Part shown: positions 24,906-34,235 of the stretch, in pieces
How positions within the stretch are numbered: position 1 is the first letter of the stretch
Layout: every line of letters starts with the position of its first letter
Assembly: GCF_001570965.1 (NCBI RefSeq)
Contig: NZ_BCSR01000023.1
Span: forward strand, 1 to 46,829
Source: Janibacter corallicola NBRC 107790
Lineage (GTDB): Bacteria; Actinomycetota; Actinomycetes; Actinomycetales; Dermatophilaceae
Reading direction: 5' to 3'
DNA: 46,829 nt
Translations under genes and position numbers: made by a program
Notes under the pieces: model-generated
Seen by the model: only the letters and a program-made list of their open reading frames with translations
Told to the model about the DNA's origin: nothing
Databases searched by the model: none

Positions 24906-25949
24906 TCAGCCGTCCTCGCCGGAGCGGGCCCGCAGCAGCCGGCGAAGGGAGTCCAGCCGCCCCTCACCACGCGGCCCGGCCTTCCCCTGCGCGACCCAGG
25001 CGTCGAGGGCGCAGTCCGGCTCGTCGTGGCTGCAGCCGCGGGGACAGTCGGCGACGCCATCGGCCAGCTCGGCGAAGTACCCGACGATCTGGTCCGGTTC
25101 GACGTGCGCCAGCCCGAAGGAGCGGATGCCCGGCGTGTCGATGATCCAGCCGCCCTCGGCGTCCCCGTCGAGCGGGGGCAGGCGCAGCGCCAGGACACTG
25201 GTCGAGGTGTGGCGGCCGCGACCGGTGACGTCGTTGACGTCACCGGTCGCCCGGTCCGCCTCGGGCACGAGCGCGTTGACGAGCGTGGACTTGCCCACCC
25301 CCGAGTGCCCGACGAGCACCGAGATCCGGCCGGCGAGCCGGCGGCGCAGCTCGGTCAGGCCGTCGTCCCCTTCGTCGAGGACGGAGGTCGCCAGGTACGG
25401 CACGTCGAGCGGTGCGTAGGTGGCGAGGAAGTCCTCGGCCGGGGCCAGGTCGGCCTTGGTGAGCACGAGCAGCGGGTCCATGCCGGCGTCGTAGGCGGCC
25501 ACGAGGCAGCGGTCGATGAGCCGGGGGCGGGGTTCGGGGTCGGCGAGGGCGCTGACGACGACGAGCTGGTCGGCGCCGGCGACGATGACGCGTTCGACGG
25601 GATCGGTGTCGTCGGCGGTGCGGCGCAGCACGGTCGCCCGGTCCTGCACGCGCACGATCCGGGCGAGGGTGTCGCGGCGGCCGGAGGTGTCCCCGACCAT
25701 GCCGACCCGGTCGCCGACGACGATCGAGGTGCGGCCGAGCTCGCGGGCCCGCATCGCGGTCACGACCCGTTCTGGCTCGTCCCCACCGGCGGGGACCAGG
25801 ACGGTCCAGCGGCCCCGGTCGACGGCGGTGACCATCCCGAACACCGCGTCCTCGTGCTTGGGCCGGGTCTTCGTCCGCGGGCGGGAACCGCGCCGGCCGG
25901 GGCGCACACGCACGTCCGACTCGTCCCAGTCGCGCGCCGAACGCCCCAT
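24906..25949 (-). CDS. rsgA: Ribosome small-subunit GTPase RsgA
   Basis: A 347-residue circularly permuted GTPase that helps finish the 30S subunit. The order is OB-like domain, then G4 (LTKAD), then G1 (GHSGVGKS), then G3 (DTPG), then a C-terminal zinc knuckle with [12 protein letters not shown]. The switch segment reads [16 protein letters not shown]. The N-terminus is Arg-rich. The ATG overlaps the aroA stop by one base (TGATG). A 33-bp perfect palindrome falls within the switch region. AroA and RsgA are neighbours in mycobacteria too. Confidence 0.95.
   Translation of the reverse strand: MGRSARDWDESDVRVRPGRRGSRPRTKTRPKHEDAVFGMVTAVDRGRWTVLVPAGGDEPERVVTAMRARELGRTSIVVGDRVGMVGDTSGRRDTLARIVRVQDRATVLRRTADDTDPVERVIVAGADQLVVVSALADPEPRPRLIDRCLVAAYDAGMDPLLVLTKADLAPAEDFLATYAPLDVPYLATSVLDEGDDGLTELRRRLAGRISVLVGHSGVGKSTLVNALVPEADRATGDVNDVTGRGRHTSTSVLALRLPPLDGDAEGGWIIDTPGIRSFGLAHVEPDQIVGYFAELADGVADCPRGCSHDEPDCALDAWVAQGKAGPRGEGRLDSLRRLLRARSGEDG
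25218..25250. repeat. 33-bp perfect inverted repeat inside rsgA
   Basis: Two perfect 15-base arms (GCGACCGGTGACGTC and GACGTCACCGGTCGC) are separated by GTT. The DNA encodes the conserved switch region of RsgA, so part of the symmetry may come from protein constraint, but the complete 15-base match is not required by the code. It could form a hairpin in the mRNA or a cruciform. Confidence 0.9.
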
Positions 25950-27256
25950 CAGCCCTCCGCGGCCGCCACCGGGGAGAGCATGCCCTCCCACAGGCCGACG
26001 AAGTCGGGGACGGTCTTCGCGACCGTGCCCGGGTCCTCGATGACGGTGCCGGGCGCGGCGAGCGCGAGGACGGCCGCCGCCATGACCATCCGGTGGTCGG
26101 CGTAGGTGTGGATGGTCGCGGCCCGTGGCGTGCCGGGCGTGATGCGCAGCCCGTCCTCGAGCTCCTCGACGTGGGCGCCCGCGGCGGTCAGCTCGGTGCT
26201 CAGCGCGGCGATCCGGTCGGTCTCGTGCCCGCGGATGTGGCCGACCCCCCGGATGATGGAGGGGCTGGTGGCGCACGCGCAGAGGGCCGCGACGACCGGG
26301 GTGAGCTCGGCGGCGTCGTGCAGGTCGATGTCCAGGCCCACGGGGTGGCCGTTGCCGGTGACGGTCAGCGCGTCGGGGCCGAGCTCGACCTCTCCGCCCA
26401 TGAGCGCGAGGACCTCCCGCATCCGGTCGCCGGCCTGGGTGGTGTGCCGGGGCCAGTCGGGCACCCGGACGGTGCCCCCGGCCACGAGCGCGGCGGCGAG
26501 GAAGGGGGCGGCGTTGGACAGGTCCGGCTCCACCGTCACGTCCAGCGGCAGCAGCTCACCGGGCTCGACGCGCCAGGTGTCCGGGACGGAGTCGTCGACC
26601 TCGGCGCCGGCGTCGCGCAGCGCCTCGACGGTCATCTCGATGTGCGGGGTGGAGGGGACCGAGTCGCCCTCGTGGACGATCGTGATGCCCTCCTCGAAGC
26701 GGGACCCGGCCAGCAGCAGGGCCGAGACGTACTGCGAGGTGGCGGAGGCGTCGAGCACGACGCGCCCGCCGGTCACCGACCCCCTCCCGTGGACGACGAA
26801 GGGGAGCGTGCCGCGCCCTTCGTCCTCGACGCGGACGTCGAGGCCCCGGAGGGCGTCGAGCGAGGCGGACATGGGGCGTACCCGGGCCTGCGGATCGCCG
26901 TCGAAGGCGACCGGTTCGCTGCAGAGGGCGGCCATCGGCGGCAGGAAGCGCATGACCGTCCCCGCGAGACCGCAGTCGACGGGCCGGCCGCCGCGGAGGG
27001 CAGCCGGGGTGACGAGCCAGTCGGTGTCGGACCCGGGTGTCGAGGTGGCGTCCTCGATGCCGGTGCCGAGCTGGCGCAGCGCCTGGGCCATGAGCTCGGT
27101 GTCCCGGGAGCGAAGGGGGCGGCGCAACCGCGAGGTGCCGGAGGCCAGCGCCGCGATGACGAGGAAGCGGTTGGTGAGGGACTTGCTGCCCGGCAGCGTC
27201 ACGGTGCCGTCGAGGCGACCGGACGCTGCCGGGCCATGCCAATCAGGTGAGGGCAT
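25949..27256 (-). CDS. aroA: 3-phosphoshikimate 1-carboxyvinyltransferase (EPSP synthase)
   Basis: A 435-residue EPSP synthase, sixth step of the shikimate pathway: it joins shikimate 3-phosphate and phosphoenolpyruvate. Motifs are LPGSKSLTNRFLVIAALA near residue 22, the DCGLAGTVMRFLPP loop (the LAGT signature), DASATSQYVSALLLAG, and RVPDWPRHTTQAGDRM. The C-terminal YADHRMVMAAAVLALA is also typical. The ATG is at 27254-27256. It is followed by rsgA with a one-base overlap. Length and motifs are normal. Confidence 0.95.
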   Translation of the reverse strand: MPSPDWHGPAASGRLDGTVTLPGSKSLTNRFLVIAALASGTSRLRRPLRSRDTELMAQALRQLGTGIEDATSTPGSDTDWLVTPAALRGGRPVDCGLAGTVMRFLPPMAALCSEPVAFDGDPQARVRPMSASLDALRGLDVRVEDEGRGTLPFVVHGRGSVTGGRVVLDASATSQYVSALLLAGSRFEEGITIVHEGDSVPSTPHIEMTVEALRDAGAEVDDSVPDTWRVEPGELLPLDVTVEPDLSNAAPFLAAALVAGGTVRVPDWPRHTTQAGDRMREVLALMGGEVELGPDALTVTGNGHPVGLDIDLHDAAELTPVVAALCACATSPSIIRGVGHIRGHETDRIAALSTELTAAGAHVEELEDGLRITPGTPRAATIHTYADHRMVMAAAVLALAAPGTVIEDPGTVAKTVPDFVGLWEGMLSPVAAAEG

Positions 27257-27262
27257 CGGTGG

Positions 27263-27766
27263 TCAGGACACCGAGTTCCGCGCCTGCAGAGCGGCGATCT
27301 TGGCCTCCTGGCGTGCGTTGTGCGCGGCGCGCTCGACGTTGTCGCCTGCCATCCTGGCTCGGTAGGCGAGACCGGGGCGGCCCTCGGTGTCGGCGGCAGC
27401 GAGCATGAGGCCACCGAAGAGGCTGAGGTCCTTGATGAACTGGGTCAGCTTGCCGGCCTTGGCCTGCGGGTCGCTCTCGTCCCAGAAGTTGTGGGTCGCC
27501 GCGGTCGGGGCGAGGGTGCCCATGAGCACCATCGAGGCGAGACGCGGGAACTTGCCGGTCGCGAGCAGCAGGCCACCGCCGACCATGGCGGCGGCGTTGG
27601 CGCGCACGAGCAGCTCGGTGTCGTCGGGCAGACCGGTGGTCTGGGCGACCGGCTTGGTCACCGGCTCCGCGGCGGGGGCGTGCGCGGCCGGGTGACGCAG
27701 CGCGTTGTAGCCACCCCAGACGAAGATCCCCGCGAGCAGCGGGCGGGCGATGCGACGAACGATCAT
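27263..27766 (-). CDS. DoxX-family membrane protein
   Basis: A 167-residue protein of the DoxX/SURF4-like family. It has about four hydrophobic segments (LLAGIFVWGGY near the start, AAAMVGGGLLLATG, ASMVLMGTLAPTAATHNFW, SLFGGLMLAAAD) and a charged C-terminal helix rich in Ala and Arg. The THNFWDE segment is typical. CAGGAG lies upstream of the ATG. It lies six bases upstream of aroA's start and may head the operon. DoxX proteins are linked to redox or thiol homeostasis in mycobacteria, but a role here is not shown. Confidence 0.85.
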   Translation of the reverse strand: MIVRRIARPLLAGIFVWGGYNALRHPAAHAPAAEPVTKPVAQTTGLPDDTELLVRANAAAMVGGGLLLATGKFPRLASMVLMGTLAPTAATHNFWDESDPQAKAGKLTQFIKDLSLFGGLMLAAADTEGRPGLAYRARMAGDNVERAAHNARQEAKIAALQARNSVS

Positions 27767-27847
27767 GTGCGTTACTCCTGTCCTCAGGTGTGCGGAGCGC
27801 CCGGCGGGGCCGGGGTCACCGTCGTAGGTACCCCCACCGTAGTTCGT

Positions 27848-28438
27848 TCACTCGGAGCGCGACGTGGCGATCGAGGCCAGCGGCTGCCAGACCGTGTCGC
27901 CGAGCTCGGTGTTGTGCAGCCGGGCGAGGACGAAGAGCAGCGAGGAGACGCTGTTGAGGTACCTCGGGACGAGCGGGCTCATCGACCTCGGGTGCTCGGC
28001 CACCGCGGCGAGGTTGGCCCGCTCGGCCCGCCGGACCGAGGTCCTGGCGGTGAAGAGCAGGGTCGCGGGGATGGTCCCACCGGGGATGACGTAGCCCTCG
28101 ATCGGCTCCAGGCCGGCGGAGTAGTGCTCCACGGCGCGGTCCACCCAGGCGATGTGCTCCTCGGTGATCCGCACGGGGGTGGAGTCGGCAGCCACCTCGT
28201 CCATGGGCGCGCTCAGGTCGGCCATCGCGTCGAAGAGGTCGTTCTGCACGCTCGTGAGCGTGGCCGCCACCTCGTTGTCGAGATCGCCGAAGGCCAGCGC
28301 GGTGCCGACGGCACCGTTGGCCTCCTCGCACGCGCCGAAGGCGGTCAGCCGGATGTCGTGCTTGGTCACCTCACCCACGTCACCGAACCGGGTGCGCCCA
28401 AGAGTCGGTGTGGCCGAACCGTCCTGTGTGGCTGTCAT
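27848..28438 (-). CDS. Cob(I)yrinic acid a,c-diamide adenosyltransferase (PduO type)
   Basis: A 196-residue PduO-type ATP:cob(I)alamin adenosyltransferase that makes adenosylcobalamin. Motifs are TRFGDVGEVTKHDIRL (nucleotide-binding, usually TxxGDxGxT), then GTIPATLLFTARTSVRRAER and RYLNSVSSLLFVLAR near the end. The ATG at 28436-28438 is preferred; an upstream GTG adds eight residues without a ribosome site. It is divergent from the BCCT transporter, with 81 bp between starts. Enzymes of this type support B12-dependent mutases; none is in the window. Confidence 0.92.
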   Translation of the reverse strand: MTATQDGSATPTLGRTRFGDVGEVTKHDIRLTAFGACEEANGAVGTALAFGDLDNEVAATLTSVQNDLFDAMADLSAPMDEVAADSTPVRITEEHIAWVDRAVEHYSAGLEPIEGYVIPGGTIPATLLFTARTSVRRAERANLAAVAEHPRSMSPLVPRYLNSVSSLLFVLARLHNTELGDTVWQPLASIATSRSE

Positions 28439-28519
28439 GAAGTCTACGCTAACGCGTGTCATTGGGCTGCTGGGCGCTTGGCACCACGCGGATCAGTCCG
28501 GTTGTCCGGGAAGGTTGCG

Positions 28520-30229
28520 ATGCGTTCAGAGTCAGAACAGGCACCGACGGAGGTGCCGGACAAGATCCCCAACCGCGACGTGCGTGCCGGCTTGGCCAGC
28601 ATGGACTGGACCGTGTTCGGCTGGGCCTTCGGCGTCATCGCCGTGGTCACCGTGGTCGGCATGGCCTTCCCCGACAAGGTCAACGACGTCACCGGGTCGG
28701 CACTGACGTGGGTCACCGACTCCCTCGGCTGGTTCTTCATCCTCTCGGCGACCGGCTTCGTCGTCTTCTCCCTCGTCCTGGCATTCGGTCGTTACGGACG
28801 CATCCCGTTGTCGCAGAACGGCGAGGAGCCGGAGTTCTCCACGATCTCCTGGATCGCGATGATGTTCAGCGCCGGCATGGGGATCGGCCTGATGTTCTTC
28901 GGCGTCTACGAGCCGGTCACCCACCTGGCCTCGCCGCCCCCCTTCGCCGACGTGCAGGCGGGCAGCCAGGAGGCCGCCCAGGAGGCGATGGCCTACACCT
29001 TCTTCCACTGGGGTCTGCACCCGTGGGCCATGTACTCGGTCGTGGGGCTCGCGCTGGCCTACTCGACCTTCCGGATGGGGCGCGGCAACCTGCTCAGCGC
29101 CCCCTTCGAGGCCCTCTTCGGCGAGAAGGCGATCAAGGAGAAGGGCTGGGGCAAGCCCATCGACATCCTCGCCATCATCTGCACGAAGTTCGGCTCGGCG
29201 ACCTCGCTCGGCTTCGGCGCGCTCCAGGTCGCCGCGGGTGTGGCGCTGCTGCGCACGGGTGAGTTCCCGGACAAGGGCAGCACCTCCCTGGCGATCATCG
29301 TCATCATGGTCCTGACGGTCGGCATCGTCCTCTCCGCCGCGAGCGGGGTCTCCAAGGGCATCAAGTGGCTGTCCAACACCAACATGGTCGTCGCCTTCCT
29401 GCTCGTCGTCTTCGTCTTCGTCCTCGGGCCGACGGTCTTCATCCTCAACATGCTTCCGGCGTCCATCGGCGCCTACCTGACCCAGCTGGTGCCGATGAGC
29501 TTCACCACGGCGGCCTTCGGGGGGTCGGACTGGCTGGCCTCGTGGACGATCTTCTACTGGGCCTGGTGGATCTCCTGGACGCCCTTCGTCGGCACCTTCA
29601 TCGGCCGCATCTCCAAGGGCCGCACGATCCGTGAGTACGTGCTCGGCGTGCTGCTCGTCCCGACGCTGATCAGTGCCGTCTGGTTCGTCGTCTTCGGCGG
29701 TGCGGGACTGCACCTGCAGCTCGGCGGGGTCGACATCGCCGGTGCCGGCAACGAGGCGGCCGGGTTCTTCATGCTGCTGCAGGAGTACCCGCTGGTCTCG
29801 GTGACGGCCGGGTGCGTCGTCTTCCTGACCTCGATCTTCTTCGTCTCGGGCGCGGACGCGGGGGCGCTCGTGCTGAGCACGCTCTCCTCGAGGGGACGCA
29901 CCGAGCCGTGGGAGCCGCTGGTCATCGTGTGGGCGGTCATGACCGGTGTGGTCGCGGCGATGCTGCTCCTCGTCGGCGGGCTGACCGCGCTGCAGACCTT
30001 CACGATCCTCACGGCCACGCCCTTCGTGTTCGTGCTCATCGGCTTGTGCCTCTCGCTGTACATCGACCTGCGCAAGGACCCCTTGCGTCAGCGTCGTGTC
30101 GGGCCGGTCCGCTCCCAGCGGACGGTCGTGCCCTCGAGCGCGCCCTTCCTGGTCGCCCCCGACACGAACCCGGGCAACGGCACCGGTCAGGAGCCGCAGC
30201 CGGAGGAGGCGAGCGGCGGTACCGGCTGA
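28520..30229 (+). CDS. BCCT-family betaine/choline transporter
   Basis: A 569-residue secondary transporter with 12 predicted membrane segments. The substrate-binding TM region reads MFSAGMGIGLMFFGVYEPVTH, and the BCCT signature region reads TIFYWAWWISWTPFVGTFIGR followed by ISKGRTIRE. It probably imports glycine betaine or related osmolytes with sodium. The GMGIG motif is the sodium-coupled BetP-like form. The cytosolic C-terminus is about 55 residues and basic at first (RKDPLRQRRVG), which could sense osmotic stress as in BetP. GGGAAGG lies six bases before the ATG. Confidence 0.93.
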   Translation: MRSESEQAPTEVPDKIPNRDVRAGLASMDWTVFGWAFGVIAVVTVVGMAFPDKVNDVTGSALTWVTDSLGWFFILSATGFVVFSLVLAFGRYGRIPLSQNGEEPEFSTISWIAMMFSAGMGIGLMFFGVYEPVTHLASPPPFADVQAGSQEAAQEAMAYTFFHWGLHPWAMYSVVGLALAYSTFRMGRGNLLSAPFEALFGEKAIKEKGWGKPIDILAIICTKFGSATSLGFGALQVAAGVALLRTGEFPDKGSTSLAIIVIMVLTVGIVLSAASGVSKGIKWLSNTNMVVAFLLVVFVFVLGPTVFILNMLPASIGAYLTQLVPMSFTTAAFGGSDWLASWTIFYWAWWISWTPFVGTFIGRISKGRTIREYVLGVLLVPTLISAVWFVVFGGAGLHLQLGGVDIAGAGNEAAGFFMLLQEYPLVSVTAGCVVFLTSIFFVSGADAGALVLSTLSSRGRTEPWEPLVIVWAVMTGVVAAMLLLVGGLTALQTFTILTATPFVFVLIGLCLSLYIDLRKDPLRQRRVGPVRSQRTVVPSSAPFLVAPDTNPGNGTGQEPQPEEASGGTG

Positions 30230-30262
30230 TCCCCGAGGGGGCGGCTCACTAGGGTGGGTCCC

Positions 30263-31102
30263 GTGTGTGGACGCTATGCCGCAACCGCCAACCCCGGGGA
30301 GCTCGTCGAGGAGTTCGAGGTCGACGCCGATCGCACCGCCGAGCCCTCGCGCACCGTCCTGAAGTCCCCGCAGGACCCGCCCCCGGGCACCCCGGACCAC
30401 AACATGGCGCCGACGAAGCAGGCGCCCATCGTGCTCAGCCGGGTGCCGAAGGGGGAGGAGGGCGCCGACCCCCTTCGGCAGCTGCGGCTGCTGACCTGGG
30501 GGCTGGTGCCGTCCTGGGCCAAGGACCCCGGGGTGGGGCTGCGGATGACCAATGCCCGCGCGGAGACGGTGCTGGAGAAGAACTCCTTCGCCCGTGCCGC
30601 GGCCGCGCGGCGGTGCCTGGTGCCGGCGACCGGGTGGTACGAGTGGCAGGCCTCGCCGGTGGCGAAGGACGCGAAGGGCAAGCCGCGCAAGCAGCCCTTC
30701 TTCATCCACCGCGGTGACGGGGACGTCATCGGGTTCGCGGGGCTGTACGAGTTCTGGCGGGATCCCGAGGTGGCCGATCCGGAGGACACCCGCGCGTGGT
30801 TGACGACCTTCACGATCATCACGACGGCGGCGGACCCCGGGATGGACCGGGTCCACGACCGGCAGCCGCTGGTCCTCGAGCGCGGCGACTGGGCCCGCTG
30901 GTTGGACCCGGACCTGACCGACACCGGTGAGGTGGGGGAGATGCTCGCTTTCGCGCAGTCGGGGCGCTTCGAGGCGTACCCGATCTCCACGGCCGTCGGG
31001 GCGACCCGCAACAACGGCCCGGGACTGCTGGACCCGCTGCCCCGTGAGGAGCTGGTCGGGGTCGTCGACCCCGAGACCGGCGAGGTGGTGGGCGGTGGCT
31101 GA
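30263..31102 (+). CDS. SRAP-domain (HMCES/YedK) abasic-site-binding protein
   Basis: A 279-residue SRAP protein that forms a thiazolidine crosslink to abasic sites in single-stranded DNA through Cys2. The GTG start at 30263 is chosen because the next codon is then Cys (CGRYA), as catalysis needs the Cys at position 2 after Met removal. Other motifs are NMAPTKQAP, LLTWGLVPSWAKD, TNARAET, YEWQ and PGMDRVHDRQPLVL (the active-site His). Residues around 62-75 carry an inverted pair of the CGAAGGGGG motif. The following gene overlaps it by eight bases. Confidence 0.93.
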   Translation: MCGRYAATANPGELVEEFEVDADRTAEPSRTVLKSPQDPPPGTPDHNMAPTKQAPIVLSRVPKGEEGADPLRQLRLLTWGLVPSWAKDPGVGLRMTNARAETVLEKNSFARAAAARRCLVPATGWYEWQASPVAKDAKGKPRKQPFFIHRGDGDVIGFAGLYEFWRDPEVADPEDTRAWLTTFTIITTAADPGMDRVHDRQPLVLERGDWARWLDPDLTDTGEVGEMLAFAQSGRFEAYPISTAVGATRNNGPGLLDPLPREELVGVVDPETGEVVGGG

Positions 31103-31763
31103 GGAACGGGAGGTCCCGACCGCACGGGGCCCCGCGCGGGCGCACGTCCACGAGGCAAGTGCCTCGACTCCCGGGGCGAAGGGGGAGCCCGCGGGCTCCC
31201 TGCTGCTCACCCACGGCGCCGGCGGCGGGATCGAGGCCCTCGATCTCGCCACGGTCGCGGCGCAGCTGCCCGCCCTCGGCTGGCAGGTGGTGCTCGTGGA
31301 GATGCCGTGGCGGGTCGCGGGCAAGAAGGTCGCGCCCCCGCCCGCGCGGTTGGACCAGTCCTGGCGGGAGATCGTCCCGGCCCTCCGGTCGGCGGGTGTG
31401 CTGCCGGGGCGGCTCGTCATGGGCGGGCGCAGTGCCGGCGCGCGGGTGGCCTGCCGTCTCGCGGGGGAGCTGGGCGCGGATGCGGTGCTGTGCCTGTCCT
31501 TTCCGCTCGTACCGCCGGGCAAGGGGCCGGAGAAGTCCCGCATCGGCGAGCTCGTCACCCCCGTCGAGCACGGCCTGCCGGTGCACGTCGTGCAGGGGGA
31601 GAAGGACCCCTTCGGTCGGCCGGATGCGGTGCGCGAGGCGCTCGCGGGAGCCGGCGCGGACGGGGTCACCGTCGACGAGGCGCCGGGAACGCACTCCTTC
31701 ACGAAGGCCGGGATCGGTGAGGTCGTGGCCGCGGTCCGGGCGCGGCTCGTGGAGGCCGGCTGA
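31095..31763 (+). CDS. Alpha/beta-hydrolase-family protein
   Basis: A 222-residue alpha/beta hydrolase of the Tex30/KANL3-like or dienelactone-hydrolase-like group. The nucleophile elbow is MGGRSAGAR, the acid is in QGEKDPFG, and the His is in APGTHSFTK, so a Ser/Asp/His triad is visible. The oxyanion region is LLTHGAGGGIEAL. The GTG start overlaps the SRAP gene by eight bases, so they are co-transcribed. The substrate is unknown. Confidence 0.8.
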   Translation: MAEEREVPTARGPARAHVHEASASTPGAKGEPAGSLLLTHGAGGGIEALDLATVAAQLPALGWQVVLVEMPWRVAGKKVAPPPARLDQSWREIVPALRSAGVLPGRLVMGGRSAGARVACRLAGELGADAVLCLSFPLVPPGKGPEKSRIGELVTPVEHGLPVHVVQGEKDPFGRPDAVREALAGAGADGVTVDEAPGTHSFTKAGIGEVVAAVRARLVEAG

Positions 31764-31811
31764 CACCCCTGTCCAGGGACGTAGGCGCCGCACCCCCCTT
31801 GCGGAGGCCCG

Positions 31812-33086
31812 TCAGTCCGCCGGGGTCCGCCGACCGAGCGCCAGGACGAGCGCGAGCACCCGGTCGGGGTCGGTGAGGTCCTCGCCGAGCAGGTCGCGCA
31901 CCTGGTTCATCCGGTAGCGCACCGTCTGCGGGTGCACGTGCAGCTCCTCGGCCACGAGCTCGCGGCGCCCCTGCAGCAGCAGCCAGGCACGCAGCGTGTC
32001 CGCCAGCCGCTGGGCCGTCGACTCCGACACCTGAGCGAAGGGGGCCAGCGCCCCCTCCCGCAGGTCGGCGAGCGCCTCGGGGTCCGCGCGCAGCACGAGT
32101 TCCGGCAGCACGAGATCGGTGTCCAGCGGCCCGCCCGAACCGGCGAGCTCCACCGCTCGCAGGGCTCGCCGGTAGGACTCCACCGCTCGCTGCCAGGGCC
32201 GCACCGGCCCGACGACGGCGGCATGCCGGTCGAGCAGCTCGAGCAGGTGCCGGCGCGAGCGGCCCCCGGCGTCGGGGACGAGCAGCACCGCCTGGCCGGT
32301 GGGCCCCGGCACCTCGCCGTGCGGTGGCAGGTCCTCCTCGAGGGTGAGGGTGCGCGGGTCGAGGACCGCCGCGGTGTTGGTCAGCCGGTGGTGCGGGACG
32401 AGTACCGCCGTCAGGGTCCGTGGCGGGCTCCAGCCGGCGGCCGCCGCCCCGCGCTCGAGCTCCCCCTCGGCGGCGCCGGTGAGCAGCGCCCGGGTGAGTC
32501 GGTCCAGCTGCACGAGGCGGGCGCGCTCGACGCTGGCGACCTCGTTGCTGTGCCCGGCGACCGAGGCGGCCGACAGCTCGTCGATGTAGTCGAAGACCAA
32601 CCCGGCGAAGCCCGACAGCGTCCGCGCGTCGACCCCGTTGTCCACGGCCACGCCGGACATCTCCCGCCAGGAGACCCGCGCCCCGACGCGGTAGGCGGCG
32701 AGCAGCGCCTCGACCGGGCGACCGCGGCGTGCCTCGGCCTGCCCCAGCTCCCGCGCCGCGGTGATCCCGACGCCGATCCCGTCCGGTCCGCTCGCCCGGG
32801 CGCCCCCTGCGACCCGCACGAAACCCTCGAGCGAGACCACCACCGCCCGCTCGATGATCCGCCCCATCCGCCCCTTGAAGGGCACGTTGTAGGCGGGCAC
32901 CTCGCGCATGATCTCGCTGACGACGATCGAGGCCACGCGGGGCAGCTCACCGCGCAGCGCCGCCACGGCCCCGGGCGGCAGCGCGGACTGCGCCCCCTTC
33001 GCCCCAGCGGCACCACCCGCACCGTCGGCACCTGTAGCGCCCACACCGACCACGCCCTTTTGTCTCCCGCGCACAAATAACTGCAC
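31812..33086 (-). CDS. PucR/CdaR-family transcriptional regulator
   Basis: A 424-residue regulator. The C-terminal helix-turn-helix HVHPQTVRYRMNQVRDLLGEDL matches the PucR family. The centre holds a GGDEF-like-derived region and, near residue 150, an RsbR-type helical domain. The N-terminus is Gly/Ala-rich and may be overcalled: GTG at 33044 with AAAGGG about ten bases upstream is a likely start, because the listed GTG lacks a ribosome site. It is divergent from the reductase/desaturase pair and probably controls it. No effector can be told from sequence. Confidence 0.85.
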   Translation of the reverse strand: MQLFVRGRQKGVVGVGATGADGAGGAAGAKGAQSALPPGAVAALRGELPRVASIVVSEIMREVPAYNVPFKGRMGRIIERAVVVSLEGFVRVAGGARASGPDGIGVGITAARELGQAEARRGRPVEALLAAYRVGARVSWREMSGVAVDNGVDARTLSGFAGLVFDYIDELSAASVAGHSNEVASVERARLVQLDRLTRALLTGAAEGELERGAAAAGWSPPRTLTAVLVPHHRLTNTAAVLDPRTLTLEEDLPPHGEVPGPTGQAVLLVPDAGGRSRRHLLELLDRHAAVVGPVRPWQRAVESYRRALRAVELAGSGGPLDTDLVLPELVLRADPEALADLREGALAPFAQVSESTAQRLADTLRAWLLLQGRRELVAEELHVHPQTVRYRMNQVRDLLGEDLTDPDRVLALVLALGRRTPAD

Positions 33087-33088
33087 CG

Positions 33089-33113
33089 AACGCTACCCGC
33101 CGAGGACAGCGTT
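33089..33113. promoter_or_regulatory. Candidate operator between PucR regulator and desaturase operon
   Basis: AACGCT at 33089-33094 and AGCGTT at 33108-33113 are perfect inverted half-sites with 13 bases between them, in the 57-bp divergent spacer. This is a fair place for the regulator to act on both genes, but six-base arms occur often by chance. Confidence 0.35.
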
Positions 33114-33143
33114 TGGGCAGTGTTGTTGCGAAATGATGGAGCC

Positions 33144-34235
33144 ATGACCTCGAGTCCACCCATTGCCCGCGCCAAGGACACCGTGGCCCGCTTCGCGCGC
33201 GGCCTGGCCACCCCGGTCGTCCCGGAGGAGTACCTCGACCTCTTCGCCCCCCTTCGCTCCGGGGCGGACCTGCGGGGGCGGATCGTCGCGATCACGCCGG
33301 AGACCGAGGACGCGGCGACGATCACGATCCGGCCCGGCCGGGACTGGCAGGGGCACTCGCCGGGGCAGTACATCCGCATCGGGGTGGACGTCGACGGCGT
33401 GCGCAACTGGCGCGCCTACTCGCTGACCTCGGACACGAGCGCCCGCGACGGCCTGATCTCGATCACCGTCAAGGCCATGCCCGACGGCCACGTCTCCCAG
33501 CACCTCGTCCACCACGCCCGGCCCGGCACGATCATCCAGCTGGACCAGGCGACCGGCGACTTCATGCTGCCGCAGTCGGTCCCGCCGAAGGTGCTCTTCC
33601 TCACCGGCGGCTCCGGCATCACCCCGGTCATGGGGATGATGCGCAACCACGACTTCGACGGCCTCGACGTCGTCCACGTCCACTCCGCGCCCCGGGCCGA
33701 GGACGTGATCTTCGCCCGTGAGCTGGCCGATGCTCCCCCCGGGGTGCGCGCCATCGTGCGCCACACCGACGAGGAGGGCATGCTCACACCGGACCAGCTC
33801 GAGCAGGTCGTGCCCGACTGGCGCGAGCGCGAGACGTGGATCTGCGGGCCGACGCCGATGCTGGACGCCTTCGAGGAGCTCTACGAGGCGGGTGGCCGCA
33901 CCGAGATGCTCCACGTGGAGCGCTTCCGCCCCACCGTGGTGGAGGCGGGCGAAGGGGGCACCGCCTCCCTTCGCGTCGGTCGCGAGACCACGGAGCTGGA
34001 GCTCGACGGCGGCACCACGATCCTCGATGCCGCGGAGGACGCGGGCCTGCTCATGCCGAGCGGGTGCCGGATGGGCATCTGCTTCGGCTGTGTCCTGCCC
34101 ATGAGCGACGGAGCCGTGCGCGACCTGCGCAACGGCGACTTGACGACCACGACCCTCGACGACCCGCCGGTGAAGGTGCAGACCTGCATCTCGGCCGTCG
34201 CCGGCAACTGCACGATCCAGACCCAGGAGAGCTGA
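33144..34235 (+). CDS. Ferredoxin reductase-like flavoprotein for the desaturase
   Basis: A 363-residue electron-transfer protein of the Rv3230c type. It has a FAD domain (RAYSLTS), an NAD(P) domain ([16 protein letters not shown]) and a C-terminal 2Fe-2S plant-type ferredoxin domain (CRMGICFGC and a fourth Cys in VQTCISA). It delivers electrons from NADPH to the membrane desaturase encoded next, with its TGA overlapping the ATG of that gene by one base. Rv3230c and DesA3 act as such a pair in M. tuberculosis. The start is an ATG at 33144 with a close GGAG. Confidence 0.93.
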   Translation: MTSSPPIARAKDTVARFARGLATPVVPEEYLDLFAPLRSGADLRGRIVAITPETEDAATITIRPGRDWQGHSPGQYIRIGVDVDGVRNWRAYSLTSDTSARDGLISITVKAMPDGHVSQHLVHHARPGTIIQLDQATGDFMLPQSVPPKVLFLTGGSGITPVMGMMRNHDFDGLDVVHVHSAPRAEDVIFARELADAPPGVRAIVRHTDEEGMLTPDQLEQVVPDWRERETWICGPTPMLDAFEELYEAGGRTEMLHVERFRPTVVEAGEGGTASLRVGRETTELELDGGTTILDAAEDAGLLMPSGCRMGICFGCVLPMSDGAVRDLRNGDLTTTTLDDPPVKVQTCISAVAGNCTIQTQES

